Assembly (NCBI GenBank): GCA_028288445.1
Contig: JAQBNT010000156.1
Location: 19,890 to 83,889 of the forward strand
Length of the DNA stretch: 64,000 nt
Source of the DNA: Hymenobacter sp.
GTDB lineage: Bacteria > Bacteroidota > Bacteroidia > Cytophagales > Hymenobacteraceae
Reading direction: 5' to 3'
The position numbers and the translations under genes are program-made. A model generated the notes under the pieces. It saw only the letters and a program-made list of their open reading frames with translations, had not been told where the DNA came from and ran no database searches. How positions within the stretch are numbered: position 1 is the stretch's first letter; each line of letters starts with the position of its first letter. Below, piece after piece: positions 43,723 through 53,900 of this stretch.

Positions 43723-44379
43723 ATGCCCCGTCATACCCCTGCCGAAACCCTTGCCACGCTGCTCCGCTACCCGGTGGTGCCGGTGTTTTACCACGCCGAT
43801 GCGGCCTACACGCAGCGCATTTTGCAGGCCTGCTACACGGGCGGCATCCGTGTGTTCGAGTTTGTGAACCGGGGCGATAAAGCCCTTTCTGTGTTCACCG
43901 AGCTCCAGGATTTTGTAGCCCAGCAGTGCCCGGATATGATTCTGGGTATCGGCACGATTTACAAAGCTGCCGATGCCGAGCAGTTTATCGCCGCCGGAGC
44001 CGAGTTTGTGGTGCAGCCCCTGGCTACTGCTGAGGTAGCCGAGGTGTGCCGCGCTCATGATATTCCGTGGCTGCCCGGTGCCATGACGCCCACCGAGATT
44101 TACAACGCCAGCGAGCTGGGCGCGGCCGTGGTGAAGATTTTCCCTGGCAATCTGGTCGGCCCCGACTACGTAAAGGCCCTGCGCGGCCCCATGCCCCACA
44201 CCAAGCTCATGGTGACCGGCGGCGTGGAGCCCACCGAAGCCAGCCTTTCGGCTTGGTTTGGCGCGGGCGTGAATGCCGTGGGCATGGGCTCGCAGCTCTT
44301 CAAAAATGCCGACGATACCGACGCTTTGGCTGCCAGCATTGGCCAGTTGATGCAGGTGGTCGAAACCCTGAAAAAATAG
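43723..44379 (+). CDS. kdgA: KDPG aldolase (bifunctional KDPG / 4-hydroxy-2-oxoglutarate aldolase)
   Basis: Class I aldolase that splits KDPG into pyruvate and glyceraldehyde-3-phosphate, the last step of pectin sugar breakdown. The 218-residue TIM barrel has the Schiff-base Lys138 in AAVVKIFPGN and the catalytic Glu46 in RVFEFVNRG. The phosphate-binding segments LGIGTIY, WLPGAMTPTE and MVTGGVEPTE are present. It is slightly longer than E. coli Eda (213). It is tightly linked to kdgK upstream and to the uronate carrier gene downstream. Confidence 0.95.
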   Translation: MPRHTPAETLATLLRYPVVPVFYHADAAYTQRILQACYTGGIRVFEFVNRGDKALSVFTELQDFVAQQCPDMILGIGTIYKAADAEQFIAAGAEFVVQPLATAEVAEVCRAHDIPWLPGAMTPTEIYNASELGAAVVKIFPGNLVGPDYVKALRGPMPHTKLMVTGGVEPTEASLSAWFGAGVNAVGMGSQLFKNADDTDALAASIGQLMQVVETLKK

Positions 44380-44451
44380 TGCCCGATGGTGCGCAAGGCG
44401 CGCCATTGGGTTGATTCCGAGTAGTGCCCTGGTTTCAAATTCCCGAACTCG

Positions 44452-45816
44452 ATGATGACATCTTCCACGCAGGCCCCGCCTGATTCTCCATTGGCCACGG
44501 CAAATGCCGTCATCGGCAAATACCGCTGGACCATTTGCTCGCTGGTATTCTTTGCCACCACGATTAACTACCTCGACCGGGCGGTTATTTCCTACCTCAA
44601 GCCCGACCTGGAAAAGGCGTTTGGCTGGGGGGTGGCCGACTATGCCAACATTGAGCTGACCTTTAAAGTGGCCTACGCGCTGGGCATGGCGGGGGTAGGG
44701 CGCGTCATCGACAAGCTGGGTACCAAGCTGGGCTACGCCCTGGCCACCACCCTCTGGAGCATCGCCGCCATGGCCCACGCCCTGACTACCGGCACGTTCA
44801 GTTTCAGCGTGGCCCGCGGGGCACTGGGTGTGATGGAGGCCGGCAACTTTCCTTCGGCCATTAAGACAATTGCCGAGTGGTTTCCGCAGCGCGAGCGGGC
44901 GTTGGCGACGGGCATCTTCAATTCCGGGGCTAATGTGGGGGCCATTGTGGCTCCGCTCACCGTGCCATTCATTGCCGCGCACTACGGCTGGCAGTGGGCG
45001 TTTGTGATTACCGGAGCGCTGGGATTTATCTGGCTGGTGCTGTGGATGATGATATACGAAACGCCATCCAATAGCAAGCGGCTGAGCAAAGCAGAGTTTG
45101 ACTACATCAACGCCGATATTCCGGTGGGCCTGCCCACTGAGGGCGTGACGGAGGAGAAGCCCAAAGCCTCGTGGGCGACGCTGCTGGGCTACCGCCAAAC
45201 CTGGGCCTTCGTGGCGGGCAAGTTCCTGACTGACCCTATCTGGTGGTTCTACCTGTTCTGGTTGCCTGATTTCCTGGGCAAGCAATACGGCCTGACAGGT
45301 ACAGAGCTGGCATTGCCCACCGCCACGGTATACATTCTGTCGAGTATCGGCAGCGTGGGTGGCGGCTATCTGCCGCTGGGCTTCATCAAGCGCGGAATGC
45401 CCGCGTTTCAGGCCCGCAAAACGTCCATGCTGCTGATTGCCTGCTGCGTGTTCCCGATTGTGTTTGCGCAGTGGCTGGGCGGGATGAATATGTGGCTGGC
45501 GGTGCTGGTTATCGGCATCGCGGCGGCCGCGCACCAGGCCTGGAGCGCCAATATTTTCACCACCGTGTCGGATATGTTCCCGAAGCGGGCGGTGGGCTCG
45601 GTCACGGGCATTGGCGGCATGGCGGGCGGTTTGGGCGGCATTGCCCTCACGGCGCTGGTGCAGAAACGCATGTTTGTGTACTACGAAAGCATTGGCCAAA
45701 TCGACAAGGCGTACTACATCATGTTTTTCATCTGCGGCGCAGCTTATTTGCTGGCCTGGGTGCTGATGTTCACGCTGGTGCCGCGTATGGAGCCCATCAA
45801 GCTCGACGACGAATAA
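44452..45816 (+). CDS. exuT: MFS hexuronate transporter, ExuT-like
   Basis: Inner-membrane carrier of the anion:cation symporter branch of the MFS, predicted to take up galacturonate or glucuronate. The 454-residue protein has 12 hydrophobic segments. RWTICSLVFFATTINYLDRAVISYLKPDLE is typical of the family's first helix region; PSAIKTIAEWFPQRERALATGIFNSGANVG is the conserved loop after TM4. A cytoplasmic loop falls at about 200-240. The start may be either of two adjacent ATGs. Its place after kdgA supports the hexuronate assignment. The SSS symporter at 26058 probably serves a different pectin product. Confidence 0.9.
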   Translation: MMTSSTQAPPDSPLATANAVIGKYRWTICSLVFFATTINYLDRAVISYLKPDLEKAFGWGVADYANIELTFKVAYALGMAGVGRVIDKLGTKLGYALATTLWSIAAMAHALTTGTFSFSVARGALGVMEAGNFPSAIKTIAEWFPQRERALATGIFNSGANVGAIVAPLTVPFIAAHYGWQWAFVITGALGFIWLVLWMMIYETPSNSKRLSKAEFDYINADIPVGLPTEGVTEEKPKASWATLLGYRQTWAFVAGKFLTDPIWWFYLFWLPDFLGKQYGLTGTELALPTATVYILSSIGSVGGGYLPLGFIKRGMPAFQARKTSMLLIACCVFPIVFAQWLGGMNMWLAVLVIGIAAAAHQAWSANIFTTVSDMFPKRAVGSVTGIGGMAGGLGGIALTALVQKRMFVYYESIGQIDKAYYIMFFICGAAYLLAWVLMFTLVPRMEPIKLDDE

Positions 45817-45829
45817 GCATTATTCCTGA

Positions 45830-45878
45830 AACGGCACGGCCTTCTTTTTGAGCTATTGGCGGTGAATGCCGCGCCGTT
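45830..45878 (+). terminator. Inverted repeat after exuT
   Basis: AACGGCACGGC pairs with GCCGCGCCGTT (one mismatch) around a loop containing TTTTTG. It starts 14 bases past the exuT stop and probably ends the uronate operon, although the T-run lies in the loop and not after the stem. Confidence 0.5.
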
Positions 45879-45908
45879 CGGGCTTCCCTCTAATCTATAT
45901 TTAAGGAT

Positions 45909-46376
45909 ATGAAAACGCGGCCGTTACTGCTGGCGCTGTTGCTGGTTTTGCCCTTACTCGTCTTTGCCCAGGCTCCCAATTCCAAGAAAATGACTGCCGA
46001 AAAGGAAGTGGGAGCCCTGGAGCGTCAGCGCTTCGAAGCACAGGTGAAAAAGGACTACGCCGTGCTTGAAAAACTGTTGGGCGATGACCTCGTTTACACC
46101 CACGGCGACGGCCACGAAAACACCAAAGCTGAGTACATCCAGAGCATCAAAGACGGCAAAAGCCAGTACGGCAAAATCGAAATAGATGCCCTGAACGTGC
46201 GCGCCTACAACGACGATAAAATGGCCGTCGTGAACGGTACCATCCGCATCACCTCGCCGCCCAAGCCCGACGGCAGCACCAGCGTGGCCCGCATCAAGTA
46301 CGTGGTGGTGCAAATCAAAGACAAGAAAAAGGGCTGGCAGGTAGTGCTCTGGCAGGCCCAGAAGCAAGCCTCGTAA
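45909..46376 (+). CDS. Exported NTF2-like (DUF4440) protein
   Basis: A 155-residue protein with a strong signal peptide (MKTRPLLLALLLVLPLLVFAQ). The mature part has the SnoaL/DUF4440 layout: a long first helix (EVGALERQRFEAQVKKDYAVLEKLLGDDLVYTH), then GHENTKAEYIQSIKDG and four strands ending WQVVLWQAQKQ. The fold binds or transforms small molecules in many proteins, and no catalytic residue is diagnostic. TATATTTA just before the start could be a -7 box. It follows the pectin block but has no evident part in it. Confidence 0.82.
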   Translation: MKTRPLLLALLLVLPLLVFAQAPNSKKMTAEKEVGALERQRFEAQVKKDYAVLEKLLGDDLVYTHGDGHENTKAEYIQSIKDGKSQYGKIEIDALNVRAYNDDKMAVVNGTIRITSPPKPDGSTSVARIKYVVVQIKDKKKGWQVVLWQAQKQAS

Positions 46377-46380
46377 AAAT

Positions 46381-46467
46381 TGTAGCGTGGACTCTGCAAG
46401 TCCGCGCGTTGCCCAAACGTTACCCTTCCAAACCGCCCACACACGGACTCGCAGAGTCCGCGCTACA
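46381..46467. repeat. Inverted repeat, GTAGCG family, copy 2
   Basis: Arms 46381-46409 and 46440-46467 (TGTAGCGTGGACTCTGC and near complement) pair with few mismatches. The family matches the copy at 6131-6232 at the outer TGTAGCG-GGACT. The right arm ends 11 bases before the fbp start. Confidence 0.85.
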
Positions 46468-46478
46468 TGCCCCACCCC

Positions 46479-47492
46479 ATGTCCCAGACCCTTACCGAAA
46501 ACGCCCTTGCCACGCCCGTTGGCACCACGCTGGAGCGCTATATTATGCGAAAGCAGGCCGAGTTTCCGTACGCCACGGGGGAGCTCTCGCAACTGCTGCG
46601 CGATATCGCCCTGGCCGGTAAAATCGTGAACCGAGAGGTGAACCGCGCCGGCCTTTCGCGCATCACCGGGGCCATGGGCGAGCAGAACGTGCAAGGCGAA
46701 GCCCAGCAAAAGCTCGACGTGGAAGCCAATATCCGTTTCATCCGCGCCCTCACCAACGGTGGCGAGGCCTGCGCGGTGCTGTCGGAGGAGAACGAGGAAA
46801 TCATCCAGACCGGCAACGAAAATGGGAAATATGTGGTGGCCATCGACCCGCTCGACGGCTCCTCAAATATTGACGTGAACGTCAGCATCGGCACCATTTT
46901 CGGGATTTACCGCCGGGTATCGCGCATCGGCGGGCCGGCCCGCAAAGAAGACTTTTTGCAGGGCGGGCGGGCGCAGATTGCGGCGGGCTACATTTTGTAT
47001 GGCTCCAGCACCATGCTGGTGTACACCACCGGGCACGGCGTGACGGGCTTCACCTACGAAAACTCGCTGGGCGAATTTTTTCTCTCGCATCCCGATATCA
47101 AGATTCCGCAGCACGGGCCGGTGTTCAGTTGCAATGAGGGTAACTGGTTTGATTATCCCGAGTTTGTGCGGACCTACCTCACCACCTGCAAGGAGCGCCG
47201 CCTCACGGCCCGCTACGTGGGCTCGCTGGTGGCCGACTATCACCGCAACCTCTTCACGGGCGGCATCTACCTCTACCCGCCCACGGCCGACAAGCCCGGC
47301 GGCAAGCTCCGCCTGCTCTACGAATGCTACCCGCTGGCCTTCCTCATCGAGCAGGCCGGCGGCATGGCCGTGACCGGGGCCGATGTGGTCCTCGACGTGC
47401 CGCCCACCGCCGACCTGCACCAACGCGCTCCGCTCTTCGTGGGCTCTGCCGATTTGGTGAAGGAGCTACAAGCTGTAGCCGCCTCCCGATAG
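46479..47492 (+). CDS. fbp: Class 1 fructose-1,6-bisphosphatase
   Basis: Hydrolyses fructose-1,6-bisphosphate to fructose-6-phosphate, the committed step of gluconeogenesis. The 337-residue enzyme has the metal-binding signature [16 protein letters not shown], the acidic site VLSEENEEI, the [20 protein letters not shown] region and the substrate segment NEGNWFDYP. An in-frame ATG at 46467 is inside the inverted repeat, so I start at [11 protein letters not shown]. Growth on pectin gives pyruvate and triose phosphate, so hexose must be made through this enzyme. The next gene starts one base after its stop. Confidence 0.96.
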   Translation: MSQTLTENALATPVGTTLERYIMRKQAEFPYATGELSQLLRDIALAGKIVNREVNRAGLSRITGAMGEQNVQGEAQQKLDVEANIRFIRALTNGGEACAVLSEENEEIIQTGNENGKYVVAIDPLDGSSNIDVNVSIGTIFGIYRRVSRIGGPARKEDFLQGGRAQIAAGYILYGSSTMLVYTTGHGVTGFTYENSLGEFFLSHPDIKIPQHGPVFSCNEGNWFDYPEFVRTYLTTCKERRLTARYVGSLVADYHRNLFTGGIYLYPPTADKPGGKLRLLYECYPLAFLIEQAGGMAVTGADVVLDVPPTADLHQRAPLFVGSADLVKELQAVAASR

Positions 47493-47493
47493 C

Positions 47494-49509
47494 ATGGCTG
47501 CGCGGGCAAAAATCGGGCTGCTACTTGGGCTAACCGTGCTTTTCGGACGTGCGGCCCAGGCCCAGCAGCACGGCCCCAACGTGCTCGACTGGAAAGCCCC
47601 GGCCACCCTCAGTACCTACCTGTTTCAGCAGCTGCACGCGCAGTACGCGCCCCGTGCGGCTGAGCTGGACCGCGCCGCGCAGTCGGCCTCTGGGGCGGTG
47701 GCTTACCGCGACAGCGTGCAGGCGCGCTTCCGGCGGGTGCTAGGGCCAATGCCGGCGCGCACGCCGCTACGGGCGCAGGTGACGGGCAAGCTACAGCGGC
47801 CGGGTTTTCAGATTGAGAAAATCATCTACGAAAGCACACCGCACCACCACGTCACGGCCAATCTGTACGTGCCGGCCGGCAAGGGGAAGAAGCCCGGCGT
47901 ACTGCTGTTCTGCGGCCACGAGCAGGAATCGAAAGCCACGGTTTCATATCAGAAAACGGCCATTCTGCTAGCGCAACATGGGTTTGTGGTGCTGGTGATT
48001 GACCCCATTTCGCAAGGCGAGCGGATGCAGCTGACCGATGCGGCCGGCAAGTCGCTCACCCGCGGCGGCACTACTGAGCACACGCTCATGAATGCCGACG
48101 CAGCCCTGCTCGGCCAGACCACACCCGGCGAACAGTTCTGGGACAACGCCCGCAGCCTCGACTACCTGCTTACGCGCCCGGAAGTGGACACCGCCCGGCT
48201 GGGCTGCCTCGGCAACTCCGGCGGTGCTACCCAAACGGCCTATTTCATGGCGCTGGAGCCGCGCATGAAGGTGGCCGCGCTGTGCAGCTACGTGGCCAGC
48301 GGCGAGAAAAACCTGGAGCTGACCGGCCCCGCCGACGGCTGCGTGCAACTGCCCGGTGCTGGCCGCGCCCGTCTCGACATCGCCGACTGGCCCATCATGT
48401 TCGCGCCCAGGCCGCTGCTGATGCTGGCCGGCCGCTACGATTTTGTGGACTACACCCAAATCGAGGCCGCCACCGCCGAAACCCAGAGCATCTACCAGGC
48501 TTTGGGCAAGCCGGAGCAGCTCAATTTATTCGCGTACGATGACGGTCACGGCATTTCGCAGCCCAAGCGGGAGGTGGCCGTGGCATGGTTCCGGCGCTGG
48601 CTTTACGGCGATGCCACGCCAATACGGGAAGGAAATCTGCCGATTTCAACCACCAAAGAGTTGCAATGCACGGCCACCGGCCAGGTCAACACCGCGTTCC
48701 AGGATGAAGTTACACTAGGCGCTCAGCATCTGGCCGAAGCTCAGAAACTGGCCGCTCGCCGCCCGGCCACGGCCGCCGAAATCGTGGCGGCAGTGCGGCA
48801 GCAGCAGCTTGGCTACGCCCCGGCAATAACCAACGAGGCACAGCCCAAACAGGTAGAAATAAGGCCGCTGGATACGCTGCGCCGCGCTGGCCTGACCTTG
48901 CAAAAGTTCGTGTTGCGCCGGCCCGGCGAGCCACCACTGCCGCTGCTGCTGGCCCTGCCCGCCGGCCCGGCGCGGCCCACCAAAGTTCTCATCTGGCTGG
49001 CCGATGGGGGCAAAGCAGCCGTGCTCGACAGCAGCGCGGCGCAGGTTCAGGCTTACCTCCGGCAAGGCACCGCTGTAGTGCTGGCCGACCTGCGCGGCCT
49101 GGGCGAAACCGCCGACCCCAGCGCCGCCGTCGACCCCAAATACTACAACCGCGAATACCGCAACGCCCAGCTGGCCCTGCACGAAGGCCGCCCGCTGCCC
49201 ATCCAGCGCCTGGCAGATATCGACATTCTGCAAATGTTTGTGCGCAACACCGACCCGCTAGCGGGCGCGCTCGTGGAGCTGCGTGCCAATGGTAGAGCCG
49301 TGGTGCCGGCGCTACACACAGCCCTGCTCTGGCCGACTATTACGCGCCTGACGGTGGACAAAATGCCGGCCTCATATCAACAGTTACTGGCGCAGCCAGC
49401 TACCAAAAACGTCTACTCCGAAGTGCTGCCCGGCGTGTTGCGGTACTTCGATTTGCCGGACTTGCAGCGGGTGCTGGGGGACAGACTGGTGATAGGGAAA
49501 AACCCGTAG
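47494..49509 (+). CDS. Exported double alpha/beta-hydrolase, acetyl xylan esterase-like
   Basis: A 671-residue exported protein (signal peptide ending near AAQAQQ) with two alpha/beta-hydrolase-like halves. The first (about 90-380) keeps a full triad: LGNSGGATQT with Ser242, LMLAGRYDFVD with the acid and YDDGHGIS with the His. It resembles acetyl xylan esterase and related polysaccharide esterases. The second (about 450-650; ALPAGPARPTKVLIWL, LADLRGLGETAD) has no GxSxG elbow and is probably inactive. The gene is one base from fbp, so they share a transcript, but a role in pectin or hemicellulose deacetylation is only suggested. The TAG stop is the first part of the following inverted repeat. 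Confidence 0.82.
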   Translation: MAARAKIGLLLGLTVLFGRAAQAQQHGPNVLDWKAPATLSTYLFQQLHAQYAPRAAELDRAAQSASGAVAYRDSVQARFRRVLGPMPARTPLRAQVTGKLQRPGFQIEKIIYESTPHHHVTANLYVPAGKGKKPGVLLFCGHEQESKATVSYQKTAILLAQHGFVVLVIDPISQGERMQLTDAAGKSLTRGGTTEHTLMNADAALLGQTTPGEQFWDNARSLDYLLTRPEVDTARLGCLGNSGGATQTAYFMALEPRMKVAALCSYVASGEKNLELTGPADGCVQLPGAGRARLDIADWPIMFAPRPLLMLAGRYDFVDYTQIEAATAETQSIYQALGKPEQLNLFAYDDGHGISQPKREVAVAWFRRWLYGDATPIREGNLPISTTKELQCTATGQVNTAFQDEVTLGAQHLAEAQKLAARRPATAAEIVAAVRQQQLGYAPAITNEAQPKQVEIRPLDTLRRAGLTLQKFVLRRPGEPPLPLLLALPAGPARPTKVLIWLADGGKAAVLDSSAAQVQAYLRQGTAVVLADLRGLGETADPSAAVDPKYYNREYRNAQLALHEGRPLPIQRLADIDILQMFVRNTDPLAGALVELRANGRAVVPALHTALLWPTITRLTVDKMPASYQQLLAQPATKNVYSEVLPGVLRYFDLPDLQRVLGDRLVIGKNP

Positions 49510-49588
49510 AGACGCATAGTTACGTCTTGTCTTTGACCGGAAACCGCTGAAACGGCCCAGACGACGAGACGCAAATATGCGTCTCTAC
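49505..49588. repeat. Inverted repeat between convergent genes, GTAGAGACGCA family
   Basis: Arms 49505-49527 and 49567-49588 (GTAGAGACGCATA and near complement). The left arm supplies the TAG stop (49507-49509) of the plus-strand esterase and the right arm supplies the TAG stop (49585-49587) of the minus-strand oxidoreductase, in both cases from the same GTAGAGACGC end. Confidence 0.9.
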
Positions 49589-50616
49589 AGCGAGGTGGGC
49601 TGCTCCAGTAGCTCGTTCTGCCATAGCAATTGCTCATCGCGAATAGGGTAGGGCACGTCGTGGCGAATTGCCTGAAACACGGCTTCGAACAAGCCCATAT
49701 AGTCGCCGGGCGCGGCGGGGTCGGGCGTGGTGCTGAGGGTGCCGTCGGGCGCGGCCAGGGTGAGGCGGCCTTCCTGGACAGGCTTTTCGTGGCCGTATTC
49801 GGGAGCCAGGGGCGAGAGGCCTTGCAGCAATTGGGCTTCCTGGCCATCGGTGCGGCCTTTTTGGTAGCTGCCTTGGGTGCCGTGCAGCACGTAGGCCGGG
49901 ACGGGGTCGGCAATGAGCAGGCCCGAGCTTACCCACACGTTGAGGCCGGCGGGATAGCGCAGGTGCAGCGAGAAAAAGTCGTCGACCTGGGTACCAGGAC
50001 GGTAGCTGCCCAAGGTTTTGTGCGTGCTGAGTGGCTTCCCGAACAGGCTCAGGGCCTGGTCGATGATGTGCGGGCCGAGGTCGTAGAGCAGGCCCGCGCC
50101 GGGGCCGGGTTCCTCCTTGAATTTTTTGAAATGCAGCGCCGGCTTGTACCGGTCGTAGCGGATGTGCACTTCGAAAAGCTGACCCAACTGGCCGCTTTCC
50201 ACCACGCGGCGCACGGCCTGGAAGTCGCTGTCCCAGCGGCGGTTCTGGTAGGCCAGCAGGCGGCGGCCCTGTTGCTTGGCCAGGGCCAATAATTCCTGGA
50301 GCTGGGCAACGGACGTGGCCACGGGCTTTTCCAGCAGGACGTGCTTACCGGCGCGCAGGGCCTGGCTGGCCAGGTCGAAATGAGTGTTGCTGGGCGTATT
50401 CACCACCACCAGCTCGATGGTGGGGTCGTCCAGTACCTCGGCCACGCTAGGGTAGCTACGAATGTTCGGGTAGTCCAATTTCATGCGCTGCTCGGTGCGC
50501 TCGGCCACGCCGTAAAGCTCGAAGCCGGGGTGCGCGGCCAGAAAGGGGGCCTGAAAAAGCTTGCCCGACATGCCGTAGGCCAGCAAAGCGGTGCGAATAG
50601 GGGAGGGGGAAGTCAT
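49585..50616 (-). CDS. Gfo/Idh/MocA-family NAD(P)-dependent oxidoreductase
   Basis: A 343-residue dehydrogenase with an N-terminal Rossmann domain (TALLAYGMSGKLFQAPFLAA, VVVNTPSNTHFDLA) and the family signature HVLLEKPVATS with the catalytic Lys. The C-terminal alpha/beta domain includes LLYDLGPHIIDQAL, with the His of the active site. Members oxidise or reduce sugars and inositols; this GMSGKxF subgroup is found widely in Bacteroidota with unknown substrate. It is convergent with the esterase gene and stands alone. The last residues read LEQPTSL and the stop lies in an inverted-repeat arm. Confidence 0.9.
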   Translation of the reverse strand: MTSPSPIRTALLAYGMSGKLFQAPFLAAHPGFELYGVAERTEQRMKLDYPNIRSYPSVAEVLDDPTIELVVVNTPSNTHFDLASQALRAGKHVLLEKPVATSVAQLQELLALAKQQGRRLLAYQNRRWDSDFQAVRRVVESGQLGQLFEVHIRYDRYKPALHFKKFKEEPGPGAGLLYDLGPHIIDQALSLFGKPLSTHKTLGSYRPGTQVDDFFSLHLRYPAGLNVWVSSGLLIADPVPAYVLHGTQGSYQKGRTDGQEAQLLQGLSPLAPEYGHEKPVQEGRLTLAAPDGTLSTTPDPAAPGDYMGLFEAVFQAIRHDVPYPIRDEQLLWQNELLEQPTSL

Positions 50617-50950
50617 GCGTCAAATGTAAACCCCGGCCGGGCTAGCAGCCGAGGAAAAGGGAAAAGGATACTGGCGGGAAAAAACGTGATAATCAAAAGG
50701 CAAAGCACTTTAAGCCCGGCCGTTGGCGAATTGCTTTTTCAGTTGTGCCTAACTTGTACCGGGTTTTTATGCGCCGCGCCAGGCACTATCCTTCGGGCCA
50801 GGCGTTTGCGTTGAAAAACCACCCGTTGGATTGTGTGCGGCCGGGCGGGCCGCCACCGGCCGGAGCGGAGCGATGCCGGGCGATACTGCCCGGCCCGCCG
50901 CCGCCCAAAGCCGGGCCACTGGGTCATTGTTACTGAACTATACAGACTTT

Positions 50951-53900
50951 ATGAAGCAAGCAATTGGTGTTTTTGTCGCGTGGCTGGGGCTGGTTGCGGC
51001 CGTGCCCGCGCTGGCGCAAACCAAACCCGCCGCGCCTACCGGCGCGGCCCCGGCCGCCGCCGCGCCGCGCTACCAGGTCGGCAAGCTCTCGACCGACCCC
51101 GCGCAGTACATCAACGACGTGCAGGGCATGATGGCCAGCACCAACAACGCGGCGGCCCGCGTGACCGGTGCCCGTCTGAAGGAATTGTGGGCTTCCAACA
51201 GCCTCACCAGCTCGCAGCAGGCACGCATCGTGGCGATTTCGCAAACCATGCTGGCCAAGAAGTTCAAGCCCCGGCCGCACTTTGAAATGCTGTTTGGCAG
51301 CATCGTGAACGGGAAGAACCTGGCCAAGCTCAGCGACCAGCAGATGGACCAGTACCTCGACGTGCTGAACCAGACCCTGGATAAGGAAGCCCCGCAGGAA
51401 ACCGAAAAATTCCTCGTCAGCACCAACCGTTTCTTCAACGGCGGCTACCTCTACCGCTCGGGCTACAATACGCTGCGCGCCGTGGCCGGCACCGTTTCGT
51501 TCGCCTATTCGCCCATCGCGGCCCCCGAATCGAACCTGGAATTTGGGGCTCCCACGCCCGCTCCCAAGGCAGAGCCGCTGCCCGCCGCCAAGCCCGTGGC
51601 CAAAAAGCCGGCTGCGGCCAAGCCCGTAGCGAAAGCCGCCGCCAAGCCCGCGCCCAAGAAAAAATCGAGCAGCGGCTGGGACACGGCCGATATGTGGTCG
51701 TCGCCCTCTGGCGGCGGCTGGGGCGATGCCGACGACGGCTGGGGCGCGCCCGTGAAAAAAGCGCCCGCCAAGAAAGCCACTGCCGCCAAGCCGGCTACCA
51801 AAGCCACTCCGGCCACGGCCGCCGCCAAACCAGCGGCCACCGCTACCACGCCGGCTTCCTCCGATTTTGATGCGCCGGCCCCGTCGTTCACGCCCTCGGC
51901 GGTGTACGACGCCTACGCGCCGCCGCCCGCCCGGGGCGCGGTGATTGTGGTGAAGGACGCCGACCTGTTCATGGCCACGGCCGGCGACTCGGTGTTTCTG
52001 AAAAAGGTGAGCGGCATGGCCGTACCCGGCACCAACCGCTTCATTGCCACGGGCGGGCAGTTTGTGTGGTCCATCAAAACCAATCTGGTGACGGCCGAGC
52101 TCGCGGGCTTCGACTTCGACATGACCAAGCCCGAGTTCACGGCCCAGCCCGTGACCCTGACCTACCCGGCCGTGCTGGAAGCGCCCGTGAAAGGGGCTCT
52201 CAGCTACAAGAGCGTGCGGCGCAAGCCCGGCGCGCCCGACACCGGCTACCCACGCTTCATCTCGCTCACCAACGATGCCCGCATCAAGAACCTGGGCGAC
52301 AACATTCAGTACCGGGGCGGCATTTCGATGGCCGGCGGCAAGGTGCTCAGCGCGGCCCTCGACGGCTCGCTGGCCAACCTCACGGTGAGCCTGGAGGGCA
52401 AGCCCAAGTTCAAAGCCGCCTCGCGGGCCTACGTGCTCGGCGACTCAGTGATTACGGCCACCCGCGCCGCCGTTACCATTTACGAGGGTGCCAAGGACTC
52501 GCTCACGCACCCCGGCGCGCAGCTCAAATACCTCAAAGGGAAGCAGCAACTCAAGCTCTCGCGCGAGGAAGGCCTCTATAAAAACACGCCCTATAGCGAC
52601 TCCTACCACCAGCTCGACATCCGCACGGAGGCCCTGACCTGGAACCTGCGCCAGCCCACCATCGACTTCGCGGTGCTGTCGTCGAAAAACCAGAGCTCGG
52701 CCGATTTTGAGAGCAAGGAATTCTTCACCAACAACCGCTACCAGCAGCTCAAGAGCATCAACCGGCTGCACCCGCTGCAGATGCTGGTGGGTTACAGCCA
52801 AGCCCACGGCGACGCGAAAACCATCAACGTGAGCGAGCTGGCCGACAACCTGAAAACCTCCGTGCCCAACATGCGCTCCGACATGGCCGGCCTGGCCCGC
52901 GACGGCTACGTGGCCTGGAACCCCCAGACCGGCGACGTGACCATTCTGCCCAAAGGCTCCCACTACGTGGCCTCGGCCCGCGACAAAAAGGACTACGACC
53001 ACATCGCCATCAAGTCCTTGTCGGGCTCGGGCCGCAACGCCACGCTCAACCTGAACACCAACGAGCTGCTGGTGCGCGGCGTGGAGCGCTTCAACTTCTC
53101 CGACGATTCGGCCACGGTGTACGTGAAGCCGGACAGCGCCATTATCCGCATCGGCAAGAACCGGAACATCGACTTCAGCGGCGCGGTGGTGGCTTCGGCT
53201 ATGCGCTTTAAGGGCAAGGATTTCAAGTTTGATTACGACGGTTTCTACGTCGACATGGCCAAGATTGACTCCATCGTCATTCGCAGCGAGGCCAAGAATG
53301 CCAAGGGCAAGCCCACCGGCAAGCACGCCGACTTTGCCCTCACCAACAAGGGCAAGTTCTCGACCGGCCGCCTCTACCTGAATGACCCCAAGAACAAATC
53401 GGGCCGCAAGAAGAAGGGCCAGTACCCGTCCTTCGACTCCAAGAGCGGGGCCAACGTGTATTTCGGCAAGCAGGACGTGCTGGGCGGGGCCTACGACTCG
53501 ACGATGGTGTTCGACATTCCGCCGTTTAAGCTGGATTCGCTGAACGGCATCGGCAAGTCGTCGGCGGGGTTCGATGGCACGTTCCGTAGCGGCGGCATCA
53601 TTCCCGACATCAAAACCAAGCTCACGATGCAGGAAGACGGCTCGCTGGGCTTCGTGTACGACGTGCCCAAGGACGGCTTCCCGCTCTACAAGGGCCGGGG
53701 CCGCGTCTTCAACAAGGTGAAGATGGACGGCAAGGGCCTGCAAGCCAACGGCACCATCACCTACCAGACCGGCACGTTTACTTCCGACCAGTTCGTGTTC
53801 TACCGCGACTCGGTGGTGACCGTGGGCAAGACCGGGGCCATCGCGGCCAAGAAGGCCGAGGGCGTAGATATTCCAAAAATGAGTTTGCCCACCGGCTACC

